Assembly (NCBI GenBank): GCA_051294375.1
Contig: CM119265.1
Span: forward strand, 21,452,278 to 21,516,277
From: Paraspadella gotoi
Taxonomy: Eukaryota > Chaetognatha
Direction: 5' to 3'
Length of the DNA stretch: 64,000 bases
Shown: positions 1-64,000 of the stretch, in pieces
Layout: each line of letters opens with the position of its first letter
Position numbering within the stretch: the first letter of the stretch is position 1
The notes under the pieces: generated by a model
The model's database searches: none
Seen by the model: the letters and a program-made list of their open reading frames with translations, nothing else
Told to the model about the DNA's origin: nothing
Made by a program: the position numbers and the translations under genes

Positions 1-1211
1 AGAGAAACAACCTTTCGATAGCTATAAACTAAATAAGATGATACAAAATTTACTATTGCATTTAAAAGTAATATCCATAAGCAAAAAAATAAATAAGCAA
101 AACTGCAAGGTGTTATATTTTAAACTTTGTTATATTAATTTTATGCTCATCAAATTAATTTACAAATTCTATCTCCATGTATATAGGTAAACACCTTGCA
201 GATACAAGCTGACAAAAAATTCTCATACAATGTATAAAAGAAATCGGCAAGAACAGACTCATAATTTATGTATTGATAAAATATACGAAACTGGTTTTGA
301 AATTCTAGCAACTTTAGATCTGGAAATATATGTAAAAGTAAAAATCAGTCTAAACTACAACATTGAAAAAAATATTTGTTCACTATATGTCTATTATCTA
401 TGAGGGCTACAACAATAGTGGAGTTTCTGGTGACTATTCTAATTCTCATAAGCCTCTGCTTAGAGTCTATTCTTGTCTAAACCACAAATTTTGTAGTATG
501 AAATTTCATGATGAAAGATTACTTCTTATTTGTTTACAAATAAGGAAATCTCAAAAAGGTTTCAGGTAATCAGGATTCTTATGAAATATTATTATTCGTA
601 AACAAAAGCGAAAGAAGCTTAATAAATAATAAAACATTAACAACAAACGAAAAGGAATTTGATTTTAGAATTAAGCCGTGAATTCAAACATACAGTGAAA
701 TCGCTTCTTTTTTTTGTAATTGTAAAGTAGATAATGATTTTGCAAAGTGAGACCATCGTCCATTTTGTTCTTTAAGTTTTTTTTATTACTTTAAAAGTAC
801 TTAATATTAAACGTCAAATAGAAATATCCATTCTAATCAGAACCTCGTTTTGACGGTCGCGATTAGCTGCAATTTAAAAAAAATATTTTTTTACAGTATT
901 ACGATATAGCATTGAATTCGTCCGTCATTTATCAAAGACTAGGGGTCAGAAATAATAAAATATGGCACAAACCCACTTTTTTCTCGATATTAGTATTTGC
1001 AGCAGACAACTTTATTTAAAACCCATCGCTTTAAAGCAGTCGTCTTAGCATAATGTAAATATAACTGGTTGTTAGCGAAAAAATTAAAAGACTGCGAAAG
1101 CGAAAGTCAAAATCCTCTTACTTTAGTTTGAAATCAAATATAGCATCTCGCAGATAAAATATTTTGTCGACTTCTCTCTTTACCCATGACTATATTCATC
1201 GCCGCTCTTTT
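1..1211. other. 3' flank of the RUSC-like gene
   Basis: AT-rich sequence with no gene recognised. The 3' untranslated region of the RUSC-like gene probably covers roughly 1010-1211. The small open frame at 363-569 has no supporting features. Confidence 0.5.
1011..1016 (-). terminator. Candidate polyadenylation signal AATAAA
   Basis: On the minus strand AATAAA lies about 200 bases after the stop codon of the RUSC-like gene. A second AATAAA on the same strand lies at 782-787. Either could define the 3' end of the transcript. Confidence 0.45.
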
Positions 1212-52965
<51,754 letters not shown>

Positions 52966-55134
52966 GCCTCGCGGCGCGAGGGTCTTGATCAAGGCATTAT
53001 AAATTTCGTCATCTCGTCGAATTTATTTAAATATTTAAAATTCGTAAACCTTTTCTTTTTCAGATGTTTGTTAGTTTGTTTTTGTTTTTTTGATTGTTGT
53101 TTTTTTTTTTTGCTCGTCCCGAGCGATTTCGTTAAATCGAGATTCGACTCTTATTTCCGATCTTCACTCGCGAGATTCGATTTTCGTTTTTATTGTTTTT
53201 GTTTTCGTTGCATCGATTTTTTATTTTATTTTCGACTGACGATTTTCGGCTTGAAAATCAGGAACGAAAGCGAATGAAACAAAAGGGGAAGAGAGAGAAG
53301 AAAATAATGAAAGGCGGGACGACGGTGAAAGGGGCTGGAGTAGGTGACTAGTAAGGCGTGCGACGATTAATTGGTATACATGCCGTGTACAGGTGCCGGG
53401 TACAGGTGGCGGGTAGATTGTCGAGCGGGAATTAGACGGCGACGGACTTTGAGAAGCGACGAAAATTGGGAGAATAAAAGGTTCAAAGGTAATCGTAGCG
53501 ATGCCGCGATGAAGTTCAAAGGTTCTCCCGATTCCGGATTCGAACCCGAGTTTTCGTCGAAGCCGCTTTTTTCAGTTTTTCTCTCGCTCTCTCTCTCTCT
53601 CTTTCGAGAGCGCTCTGTCGATAAAAGCAAAACAAAAACAATGAAAAAATTGCGCATCGATGAAATGAGAGAGAAAAAAAAGAGCATCGATTTTTTTTTT
53701 TTTTCAAGTTGAGAAGCCTTTTTTTTCGCCGCTTTAATTCGGCAGTCGACCACGGGGCGAAAAAAAGGGGAGGGTTTTAAGGGGAGAATGGAGAGGGTTA
53801 AAGGCTTCGGAGGGGGCTGTGAGAGAAATTCGAACGAGGTTTCTGGTTCATCTTGCAAAAAAAAAAAAAAAAAAAAGCTCCCATCTTACGCGGGTTTTTA
53901 AAAGATTTTTATCGTTGAGAGGACTCCTTGTTTCGAGAAGAAAATTTTGGGTCAAAGAGAGAGAGAGCGATTCGGAGGGAGGCTCTGGGAGTGAGAGCTA
54001 CGAATGTTGTGATGTGAGTGAGTGAGAGAGAGAGAGAGACAGAGAGTGTTCAGGCGAGACAACGAACGGCGCATGTGGACCGTGAATCGAGGACGAGACT
54101 CGAGGATTTGTAAGAGGAGAGAGGATGGAGAGAGAGAGAGACAGGAGAGAATGCAGATAACTGTAGTGACGTGGATGAGAGTTATAGTATTATCAAGAGA
54201 GAGAGAGTTAGAGAGAGAGAGAGAGAGAGACTTTAAGTCAAAGTTTCAAGATTCTAGTCCAGGTTATCATCAGGTCAAGGAAAACCGTTGTCATTGTTTA
54301 AGATAAAAGCGTAAAGTTTGTTTTGTCTACGGATTGGTCGCGAAATACCTTGCCTTTTATTCTTTTATTTTTTGCTGTCTCCAGTAAACATTACTTCGCT
54401 TACACTTTCCCCTCCTCTCCCAGTTGCATTGCATTACGTAGGTTAAAACAGTCATTAAAAAACCCAAGGGTTATATTTTCCGCAATGAAAATCGGTCATC
54501 ATTTCAATTATGCAATTTAACTATCGTCAAAATGATATAATGTTTCGCGTTTAAAAGGAGCTATTTTTGTATTAGCTCGACTTTTTAATTCAAAAGTATT
54601 TCGGTTAACAAGTACGTATAAATCAGTAATACTTTATATAAATCGAGTTAAATTTTCATTAATTCAGGTTCGTCGAAAGTATTCCGGTTAATCGAGAGTC
54701 GTCAACGATTGCTCGTTTCGGCCGAGCGTTACGGTCACATTCCGAAAAATAAGGATTTACGAAGCGCAATTAAGAGGGAAAATTCGTTGTCGCGAAAATG
54801 AGCGTTCGGGGAGATTGGAGGGATCCCTCGCTGGGAACACGATGCCTGCGCCTGGAGTCGCTCGTCAAAATTCTCATCTAAAAATTCATATTTCGATGGC
54901 GATGGACGAAAAAAAAAAATCTAGGACGCATTGGACCGAGTTAGAGACTCTTCTCTATTTCTCACCGGGATCTCTGAGGAAGAGGGGAAAAAGAGACAAA
55001 GCTGTTGTTGTTGTTGTTGTTGTTAAAGCGAGGACGACGATGACGACGACGACGACGATGATGACGATGATAGCGACGATCGTAGATTTGAGGTGAATTT
55101 GCTTTCCGACACATCTCCCGAGAGATTTTTTTTG

Positions 55135-55182
<48 letters not shown>

Positions 55183-55845
55183 TCTAGAGTTGAAAGAACG
55201 AGAGGGGAAAAAAAACCCTGGCTGCTAAAAACCAGAGCGAGAAAGGAAAAAGGCAGAATGAGAGAAATGAAAACGGGGATTAAGAAAAAAAAATAAAAGA
55301 GGTATATAAAAGGGAAAAAAGAAAAGTGGGAATTAGGAAAAATTGAAAAAAAAAGGTAAAGAGAGAAAAAAAAAGGATTAAAAATAGTCAAAATGTAAAA
55401 AGAAGAACTGGGATTAGAAAAAAAATTTGGAAAAAAATAACAGAAAAAATTTTGGTGGGGAAAAAGCAAAATTGAAAACAAATTGGCCTTAAAAAAGAGT
55501 GTAACAGAAATTCACAAATATATCGCAGAACTAAAAATAATATTAAAGAAAAAAAAAGTAGATATGGGCCAACAATGAAGACGATATAAAGGTTTCACAG
55601 GGAGTAGTCGATTATAATATTCGTTAATTCAGTGAGAGAAAAAGAAAGAAAGAAACTATAATTGAATGTAAATCATACGAAGAAAAAAAAATTATGGTAA
55701 AAAAAATTGAAATGAAGACACAAAGAGGATGAAACAAAGTAGTAAACATTTCGCTTCGAGGTTCTAACTTTTAACAAAGAATGATTTAACAAAGAGAGAA
55801 GAGATGAGATGAGAGAGAGAGAGAGAGATTGGACGAGAGAGAGAG

Positions 55846-55882
<37 letters not shown>

Positions 55883-58582
55883 GAGAGAGTGAGAAGAGGA
55901 GAGAGAGAGAAGAGAGAGATGGAGAGAAGCAGAGAGCAGAGAGGAAGAAGGAGAGAGAGAGAGCAAGTTTTCGATCGAAATTCGAGAGAATCAGAAGTAA
56001 AAAGCAGTTTCGGTTTTTTTGTTGTTGTCGTTGTTGTTGCTTTAACTCGATTAATACCTCATCCTAGTCGTCGGTCTCCGCATCAAGCGTCGTCGTCGTC
56101 GTCATCGTAATCATCGTCGTCGTCGTCGTCGTCGTCGTCGTCTTCCTCTTCGACATCATCGTCTTTCAAAATAATCATCAATCTTAATCTTCATAATCAT
56201 AATGACGATCGTAATCTTTCCTTCATCGTCTTCCCGATCATCGTCAGTTTCATCGCTGACACCTGTCATTAGTCATCGTCATCGTCGTCGTCGTCATTAG
56301 TCATCGTCTTCAACATCGTCAACTTCAGGTTCGTCTCAACGTCTCACAATAATTGTTATCACGAACATCGTTTCATCCTCCTCTTCTTCCCCCGGTCAAC
56401 AGTTAAAGGGAATCGCCGTCGTGATTGTGAATGTGATTGTGGTGAGAGATTCTTCGCTCAGTTTTATTTCGTCCTCGCATCTTTTTTCAATCATCACATC
56501 CGCACATCGATTCTCTTCTCCCCCCTTCCTCCCCCTTCCAACCTTGCCAACCCACCCAAAGTTCTCACGTTTACATCCGGACTTTCAAGGTTTTTTTGTT
56601 TGTTTTTTTGCTTTGCTATCCAATAACCTTTTTTTTTGTTTTCATCACCCATGTCGTTTTCTTTTGTCCCATTTCCATCCAATCATCACCGATTCTCGTC
56701 GAGATTTAATAAAAGTAAATAATCCATGGTCTGATTCCATTTCGTTATTCTCCGCTTTTCTTTCCTCTCCCGTTCTCCTTCCACTTTCTCCCCCACTCGC
56801 TTTTGTTTCTTCCTCATCCTCTATCTCAGATTTCCTCTTCCCCCCCTTCCCCTCCCCCGCGATTCCCATCCTCCTCTTCTTCATTCTTTATCTTCTTTAA
56901 TCTGCCTCATTATTATCCTCGTTTTCATCCAAGTTCTTTCTCATCCTTCGCAATTCTTCTTCCTAATTGATTTAAATCTCTTTATTGTTCTCTTTCTTCT
57001 AACTCTCTCTCTCTCACTCTCTCTCTCTCTCTGTCACGCCCTCTCCCGTTGAACTCTTCCTTCGAAACTTTCCTCAACTTCCTTTTTCTATCTCCCTCTC
57101 TGTCCCACCAATTGCCCCCCTCCGTTGTCTCTATCTCCCTCTCGCTCGTCCTTTCCCATCACTCGCATTCCCTTCACCCCTTGCTCCCAATTTTTCGATT
57201 CGATTTTTTCCCTTTGTTCCGCTCCGCCGCTCTTAGAAAAGTCTCCTTTTTTGCGTTGACCCTGTATTTTAGATTTTATCAATTAATTCGATTTACTTCG
57301 GCATCCATTTTGGGTGAGAATCTAGGGATTATTTTGGCATTGATTGATGAATAGCGGGATATTTAACTTAATTGATTGGTGATGATTAATTTAGAATAGC
57401 TGCACAGATTGATAGAATTAATTTGGGTAATTGATCGCTTCATTTATTTATTCATTCATTCATCCAATCTTTCATTTATAGATAAAATTTAATTTATAGA
57501 ATGATTGTACTGACCTATAAAGTTAATATTAGATAACGAAGATAAGGAATCCACGTGTTGTTTGACTAACCCAGGGTGAAACCCGACGCCACTTAGACCG
57601 ACCCAATTTAAGATCACGATTGTAGCGATAGTCAAGAAGTATGAAATTACCGGAGAAGAATAAGATTAGGAAGAAAGATAAGAAGAAGGAACCCTATTTA
57701 AAAAGGATACTTTTGCACTGTTGGAAAGGTAACATTTAAAGTAGGTGTTTCCGCAGTTTAGAATTTCGAGTTGTTTACATTTGCATACCCATTTTGTTTA
57801 AGTTTAAATCCCTTTTGTAAAACTGGGGACAAAAATCGTTTTTGTTTTCCCCGTCAAAATATTTCAAGAGTTATATTTGGAGATTGTTATTGAGCTAAAG
57901 AAAAAGATTATAGAAGATTATAAATAGACAATTTTTACAACCTACCACTCCCTTACTTATCAAATTTTTTTAACTAGTCATACCCGACCCAAAATATTTT
58001 CATCTTAAAAGTCCAAAAAGTCCAAAAATTATCTTTAACTTATCAATACCTAATAATCCAGAAATCTTAACGGACCCAAATCGCGGACGCGTCAATCGTC
58101 TCTTCAATAAAACATCACCAAAAACACGAGGGGCGCTGACAGACCTTCGGGTCGGAACTGGAAAATCACCCCCGGGGTATTTTTTTTTTTTAACCCTAGC
58201 TTCGTCCCCCCCGCGGCGAAAACATTATGAAGAATTTGCTGAGAATTTTTTTTTTCACTTCATAAATTTTTCATAGAGAGAAAAATATTTAAATAATTTT
58301 ATCCATTTATATTCGTCATTCCTTTTTTTTTATTGTCGAATCGCCGCCGGTATTTAAAATTAATACTTTTTTTTCGTCAAAGATAAAGATGATCAGAGTT
58401 ATTTTCGGACAAAAAGGATCGTCGGAGGGACAGAAGTTTATTCAATTAGAAAATCACGAATTTAGATCTTTTTGCGTCAAAATTGAAATATCATCGCGAC
58501 ATTAATATTGTAAGAAAAAAAAAACTCGTTTGTGTCCCGAAATTCTGGGCGAAGGGGAAAAAAAAGCCGGAACAAATATGTT

Positions 58583-58628
<46 letters not shown>

Positions 58629-58750
58629 AACAAATTTCAGTTGCTTTCTCGATCGCGTTAATCGTATAACGAGACTACTCTTGGCATTCCGTTGTCTCCC
58701 TCTCTATCGCTTCATTTACCTCTCTGTCCCCCTTCAATTCCCCCCTTTTC
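52966..58750. other. Upstream part of the third block, no exon confirmed
   Basis: Open stretches on the minus strand near 53700-53858 (DEPETSFEFLSQPPPKPL) and 54770-54885 (NFDERLQAQASC) follow acceptor-like sites but lack convincing donors or agreement between copies. 5' untranslated exons of the RUSC-like gene may lie here. Confidence 0.35.
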
Positions 58751-60064
58751 CTTCCTCTGTCATCACTGTTTAAAAAATTTCAAGGACGAGCGCGTCGTAA
58801 GCCATGAGTCACTTCCCGAAAAATAATTTAATCCATTATATATTTTCGAAAAGAGATTTTTTTTCTGCGGTTAACCGAGTAGGGCTTCGCTCACCCCTTA
58901 ATCAGTCAGAATGCGTGGAAAAGTGAGAGAGACTTTTTATATTTTTTTTTGTCTCGTCAAATTGTAAAATGACGCAATGATTAGTCGTTTACAGTCGGCA
59001 AATGTTTTGATCAGTCGTGAGATGGATCACAATTGTTCAATGACGAAGTCAATGTTTATCGCGCGGGGGAAAAAAGTTTACAAAATCGAGGGCGTGGCGA
59101 GTGAAGAAAGGCGAGAGGTCACTGTCGAGTGGCCACAGTCCACTGGCGACGGGCCTTTGTCCAGTGTCGAGTGGTTGACGAACGATAATCGTGGATCGAG
59201 GATTCGTCGTCGGGATCGCGATAAAAATCGATGATCGTCGAAGAGAAAAGCGAAAAGAGAAAAGCAATTTGATTACTCTATCTCTCACTCACTCTCTCTC
59301 TCTCTCTCTTGGTTTTTCAACGCCTTTTACTTTTACGGTTATAATTAGGTCACTGAATTATTTTCTATACTATAAAAAACCTTTCTCCTCCAATACGATA
59401 CTAGACTAAAATCTTTTTTTTTCAATTTGATGTTTTGTTTCGATGTCTTGTGCAAAACGTCGGGGATATTTTCTAACCAAAAAAAATTAACCCAATGATG
59501 AATAGGAGCGGAAGGCAGGTATCGAGGAAGCAGTCAGGGAAGCGGTTTCAAAGGAGAGGTAGTGGAGCGGGGAGAGAAATTTTGCGGGTGAGAAGGAGCA
59601 AAATAATTTGCGATCCTTCCTCGTTATGTATGAATTAATGAAGCGTTTAAATTCGGTCGTGCGACCTCGTGGGTGGTCTTTCTCCAGCGTACGATATTAA
59701 TGATTAATATCACCGTTAGTTTTATTGTTTCTTTTGTTTTGTTTATCCAGGACTCGTCAAGTGACAAATTCAGGGATGAATTTGGTGCCGTTGATTATTT
59801 TTTACGCATATCTGCGTAAAAAAGAAAAGTTACAGAAGACGATTGTTCAACTTTTATTTTTAAATTCTCAAATTTTGCTGTTTTCGGTGATTCTCTGGGC
59901 AAAAATTTAAATAAAAATTTTTAAAAAAAGAAAGGAAAGTTGACTTTTTCGATTCTCAAATTCATAGTCGGACTCGATCCCCTCTTTTTACGACGTTTTC
60001 AATTTTCATATTCATATTTTACTGATTTCGATTCTTCGCGATTTTAACGAGGAGAGACGGCGAT

Positions 60065-60096
<32 letters not shown>

Positions 60097-60848
60097 CAAC
60101 GCCTTTTGACGCCCTAATTTGGTCTCGTGTCATCCTTAAATCTCTCGTTTCGAGTTGTAACCCTTAGTCATCCTTAGTCACCAGTCACGTGATCAAAAGG
60201 CGATCGTAAAAAATAATTTTTTACACAGTTTTTCGCCCCAAATCTCCGTAAAGCGTCGGGGGGCTTTCCTCCAAACATCAAGGGAGAAGTCTCTCGGTGA
60301 AGGTGAAGGAGAAAGCGAAGAGCCAACAAAGGCGGTGAACGACAACTGCAGTGTCACTGTTTTTCTAAAAATTGAATCGGTTTCCGCTGACAAAAGGTTT
60401 TTTTTTTCCGGCTAAATGTCGGAGGATTATTTTAGCCGTGATTCGAAAATTAGTTTATAGAAGAAAAATAAGAATGTCGTACTTGTCACAATCGCACAGA
60501 GAAATCCAAGGACCAAGGCGGGCAAAAGTAAATTTTGGAAAAAAATGTGAAAATTTAGAATTTTCCCTCTCTCTCTCTCTCTCACTCTTTCTCGCTCTCT
60601 CTCTCCACTTGCGGGCCTCAATTTCCTAAAACTGAGAAAAACCCATTTAAGCTGTCGGAGTTTACCCAATCAATTTACGAGGCTTGCGCGAGTAGCTTCA
60701 CTTACTCGTATATTTCATCGAATTCTAAAAACCAAAAAGAAATTTTAGGATTTTTTTTAAAAAAAATTTAAAATTATCCAAAGACAAAGCAGATAAAAAA
60801 AGTTGTTTTCCTTTTGTTGCTTTCTCTTTTGCTTTTAGGGAATTTTTT

Positions 60849-60911
<63 letters not shown>

Positions 60912-63738
60912 AAACAGCTGTAAAGTGACAGGAGTTAGTGGACCGAAAAATAATTTTTTTTGAATTTAGATAAATCATAAATTTTAAGCTTTCGTCGTCG
61001 GCTTCGATTCAACATTAGAAGTTGAAGGACCGTAATACTTTTTAACAGTTATGTGAAATAAAAAAATACCTAAACGTAAATATGAACGAAGGCGTGCGTA
61101 ATGATTCTTTTACAGTCAAACCTCGCGTTCCAAAGTCCAAACTACCAGAATCTGCTCTCTCTCTCTCTCTAAGAATGCAACGAACGATAAGAATGAGTCA
61201 TTCTTTCCCACCGAAGCACAAGAAGCGGTCCATGAAATTTTTATGCGAATCAAAGGCGTGATAGAAAGCCCTGGATTTCGGAAGAGTCCGGTTTATTTTT
61301 GAGGAGGAGAAGAAAGAAAAAAATTGTGGATGGAATAAGACAGTATCGATCGTACCGTTACGACCTTTCTTCGGTAAGCTTTATGTTTGCACGCAACAGT
61401 CTGAATCGCGATTCGACTGCGTTGCAGGAACGCCTCCGACTCCGCTGTCTTTCTGCGTCTGCCGCTGACGCTGCTTTCGTTCCATCGATGTGTCGCGAAG
61501 CAGCAAGAGGGGCAGTGACGCAATCAAACCCGATTTGAGTGGGTCGTGTGTCGGTAATTTGAGGATTATTTACGTGGTTAGCAGTAGGGCGCATCAGACT
61601 GCGATAAGGAGTGAGATCTATCCACGAATGCGACTAGTTTACAAATATTAAAAAGAAGTATGGGTCGAAAAATTTATTTCCTTCCATGACAACTTTCGAT
61701 TCGCGTCAGATCGAATTGAAATAGGGGATTATAAATGCCAGTTGACTTTTAAAAAAAAATACAAACAGGGAATTATAGTTATAGTATAAATACGTATAAA
61801 TAAAATCTTAAAACGCTGGAGAGAATGCACGTCATTTTTATAGAAAATGAAACGCAAACCTAAACTCAAATTTATGTAAAAAAGAATTAAAAATTTAATT
61901 CAATTAAAAATTGCGATTTTGAAAATTTCTATTAAATTTAAATGAAATAAAATTATTCTTTTTATTTTCAATATTTTTTTTATGTAAAGGCAATCCCAGA
62001 ATGACATAAGACTGAAATATTGTTTTCATAAGTTTTTACAAAACACGGGCGCAACTTGACGAATTCAGAAAAGATATTTGTAATGAATATTCAACAATAT
62101 TAAATAAATAAAAAAACTGAAGGAATGGATCCGTCGTTGAAAAATGAATAATTCATGAACCGAGAAGCACGGAAGCACGCACGTGCATTGAACGTCGCCA
62201 TTCATTGGCCCATCTAAAGCTTTCCTATGTGCGCGCGGGATGATTGGCCAAAGAGAGATTTGGCTTCAAAGCATGGAGAAAGAAGAGATCGTTTGATTGG
62301 TCGGCGAAGTCATGAAGCTTGAATCCTGCTCTACGGATTTAAAGAGGAAGGAGAGTGAGCTAGCCTTTTCTTAAATTTAGTATTACATTGATAATAGCTA
62401 TAACGTATGTTTTTTGCCAAATTGTAAAAACTGTGACCTGGCACCATATAATTACGAAAGAATAGTAATTGAATGGTAATTGTAGGCAAGATTGACGGTC
62501 AAAACTCATAAGAAGCATACCAAAGATCAGTTAAAAATATAATAAGGTTCATATAAATTATAAATTATATAATTATATAATAAATTAAATAAATTATAAT
62601 CTGGGCAATTATGGGCAATTATGGACAATTATGGGCATAATCATTAATCAATCCAAAAATTGAAAAAATTATGTTCTTTTTTTCAAATACCTTTACATAA
62701 AAATCCGTTATAAGGCGCAACATTTGTCAGTTTTCTGTTTTCTTTGATTAACAGATAAAAGAACATCGACAACCAGCAAACAGTTGCACAGTTTTTTTCA
62801 AGTATAATCTTCCCCGAAAAGCAATTATTTATTTAAATCCTTCAAAAAATCCGCCCAATTTTCATTCCTGCAACGCTTTTCTGAATGATGCGATAAAAAC
62901 GCGAGGTAACTCGTTTTTGACATTTTGTTTATCAATTTAACATTTTGATGTAAACATTTGGTGCCGTTCATTGACCGTTGAGACAAAATTAACCTCTGTT
63001 AAATAGGTTTACATCATGTTTTTTCTTGCTAATCCGTCTTGTTTTTTTTCTAAAGAGAGCATAATGATTTTATAACGAGGGCTTTTATTCGTCATCTGTG
63101 CTTTGTTGGTTCTCTTTTAATCTGCCATGCCGAATCTAAACCGTGGTAGGTCGGATTTTGCAAATGATCTGTGGTGGATGTGTTAGCGATGGGAAGTCAA
63201 CCGCAATAGTCACTCCGCTTTTCATCAGGAGAGAAAAAAGTCTTTCTCATTTGGCAGTAAGTTAAGCCGAAAATCGGAACACACTTCGTCACCTTACGGC
63301 ACAGTACACGGCCCAGCACAGCCCAGCACAGCCCTCGCCTAGGGCCCAGGGCCCAGGATTAAGTTGGAATTTCCTCACAATTTTACTACATTTGTTTTGG
63401 AAATTTTGATTTTTATTAGGAATTTTTGTTGAGCACAAATGATGAAATGATCCCTAACGATAAGTCCGAACTCAGATATCACGATTCACGAGACTTCGGT
63501 TCTAACATTTTTATCGTTCAATTTTGACATTACTACTAAAGAATATCTCTTAGACTTAGTTTTAAACTTTTTTCATTACTAGCTTTTTAAAAAAAAATTT
63601 TTTAAGTTGCCACTTGTTCACGGAATTGTAATATTGTAATATTTCTGCAATTGCTTTAAATTTCATTTGGTTCGCTCCTTTCGCATTCGAGAATAGAAAT
63701 GGGCTTGTGAAACAGAAGTTGTCGATTTAAATTTGACG
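58751..63738. promoter_or_regulatory. Single-copy region between divergent genes, candidate promoter area
   Basis: This lies between the 5' side of the RUSC-like gene (minus) and the plus-strand gene starting at 63739. It contains (GA)n at 60852-60907, a GAC tract near 60070-60100, a short tandem gggcaattat repeat at 62600-62640 and an acagcccagc repeat at 63310-63340. No open frame here has supporting evidence. Promoters of both genes should lie in or next to it; no TATA box or initiator could be assigned. Confidence 0.35.
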
Positions 63739-64000
63739 ATGGACGATTCGCTCGAGGAAGCGATCCGTTCTAAAGACACGGGCGAGAGACGATGGCGCGG
63801 CGCCGACGATGTCGCCAGAGCAACTGCGCCCACAGAAACTCCGTGGGAGCGCGTGAGGTCGGAGAAAGAGGCACCGACGACTCTGATGCGCGACAGGAGA
63901 AACATGATTCTCGAAGAGGAAGAATTCTTCGGCGGCGGCGGCGCCACTTATCCCTCGGTCGTCCCTCCGCGTTCCCCGGGGATGACCGCCAAGATGGCCT
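63739..64000 (+). CDS. Unidentified protein, N-terminal part, runs off the window
   Basis: An open frame starts at ATG 63739 and continues to the window end. It reads MDDSLEEAIRSKDTGERRWR, then GADDVARATAPTETPWERVR, then SEKEAPTTLMRDRRNMILEE and a GGGG run with SVVPPRSPGMTAKMA. An in-frame TAG lies about a dozen codons upstream, so this ATG is the first available one. GC content rises sharply at the start of the frame, as in the exons of the RUSC-like gene. A possible acceptor (gaaacag) lies 25 bases upstream of the ATG. I do not recognise the family. It is divergent from the RUSC-like gene. Confidence 0.6.
   Translation, partial: MDDSLEEAIRSKDTGERRWRGADDVARATAPTETPWERVRSEKEAPTTLMRDRRNMILEEEEFFGGGGATYPSVVPPRSPGMTAKMA

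Noticed and set aside
53367-53858. 163-codon minus-strand frame starting MQDEPETSFEF
   Set aside because: The corresponding frame is broken in the other copies and no donor fits; it may contain a real exon but cannot be supported.
54770-54885. Possible exon NFDERLQAQASC after an acceptor-like tttttag
   Set aside because: The first and third copies give different reading frames, and a donor is not clear.
58977-59234. 85-codon plus-strand frame starting MISRLQSANVL
   Set aside because: It has no recognisable domain, splice context or composition difference from surrounding sequence.

Overview
The window looks like nuclear DNA of an invertebrate animal, most likely an arthropod. The reasons are short GT-AG introns, an AT-rich non-coding background, very many (GA)n/(CT)n tracts, and a multi-exon gene with a RUN domain and a C-terminal SH3 domain. 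No bacterial, organellar, viral or CRISPR features were seen. Seven N gaps, six of exactly 25 bases, mark it as a scaffold with patched regions.

Main gene. Nearly all supported coding sequence belongs to one minus-strand gene of the RUSC family (RUN and SH3 domain containing; RUSC1/NESCA and RUSC2/iporin in vertebrates). I could join 19 coding exons with matching splice phases. They run from a probable start near 52965 down to the stop at 1212-1214, about 2,490 codons. The N-terminal two thirds is low-complexity (Ala, Asn, Gln, Asp and Ser-rich). The RUN domain is split over three exons (about 3875-4680) and the SH3 domain is the last exon (1212-1395). A 134-codon exon with a hydrophobic N-terminus (18613-19014) may be an alternative first exon.

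Layout. 1-1211: 3' flank with AATAAA signals. 1212-10372: fourteen clean exons, with a dispersed repeat in one intron. 10570-22980: a fold-back duplicated block, with a direct copy of the polyQ exon at 16390-17250. 22980-25070: two clean exons. 25080-58750: a block present three times, mostly as mirror images, with degraded extra copies around N gaps. 58750-63650: no recognised gene. 63739 to the end: the start of an unidentified plus-strand gene, divergent from the RUSC-like gene.

The splice phases show which arrangement is probably real. Exons at 52728-52965, 52108-52349 and 51577-51796 (third copy, minus strand) join in phase to 24755-25060 and 23701-24448, and then to 9873-10372. In the first copy the same upstream exons lie on the plus strand and are frameshifted. 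The duplications are therefore more likely assembly or gap-filling artefacts than biology, although a real inversion or inverted duplication cannot be excluded from sequence alone.
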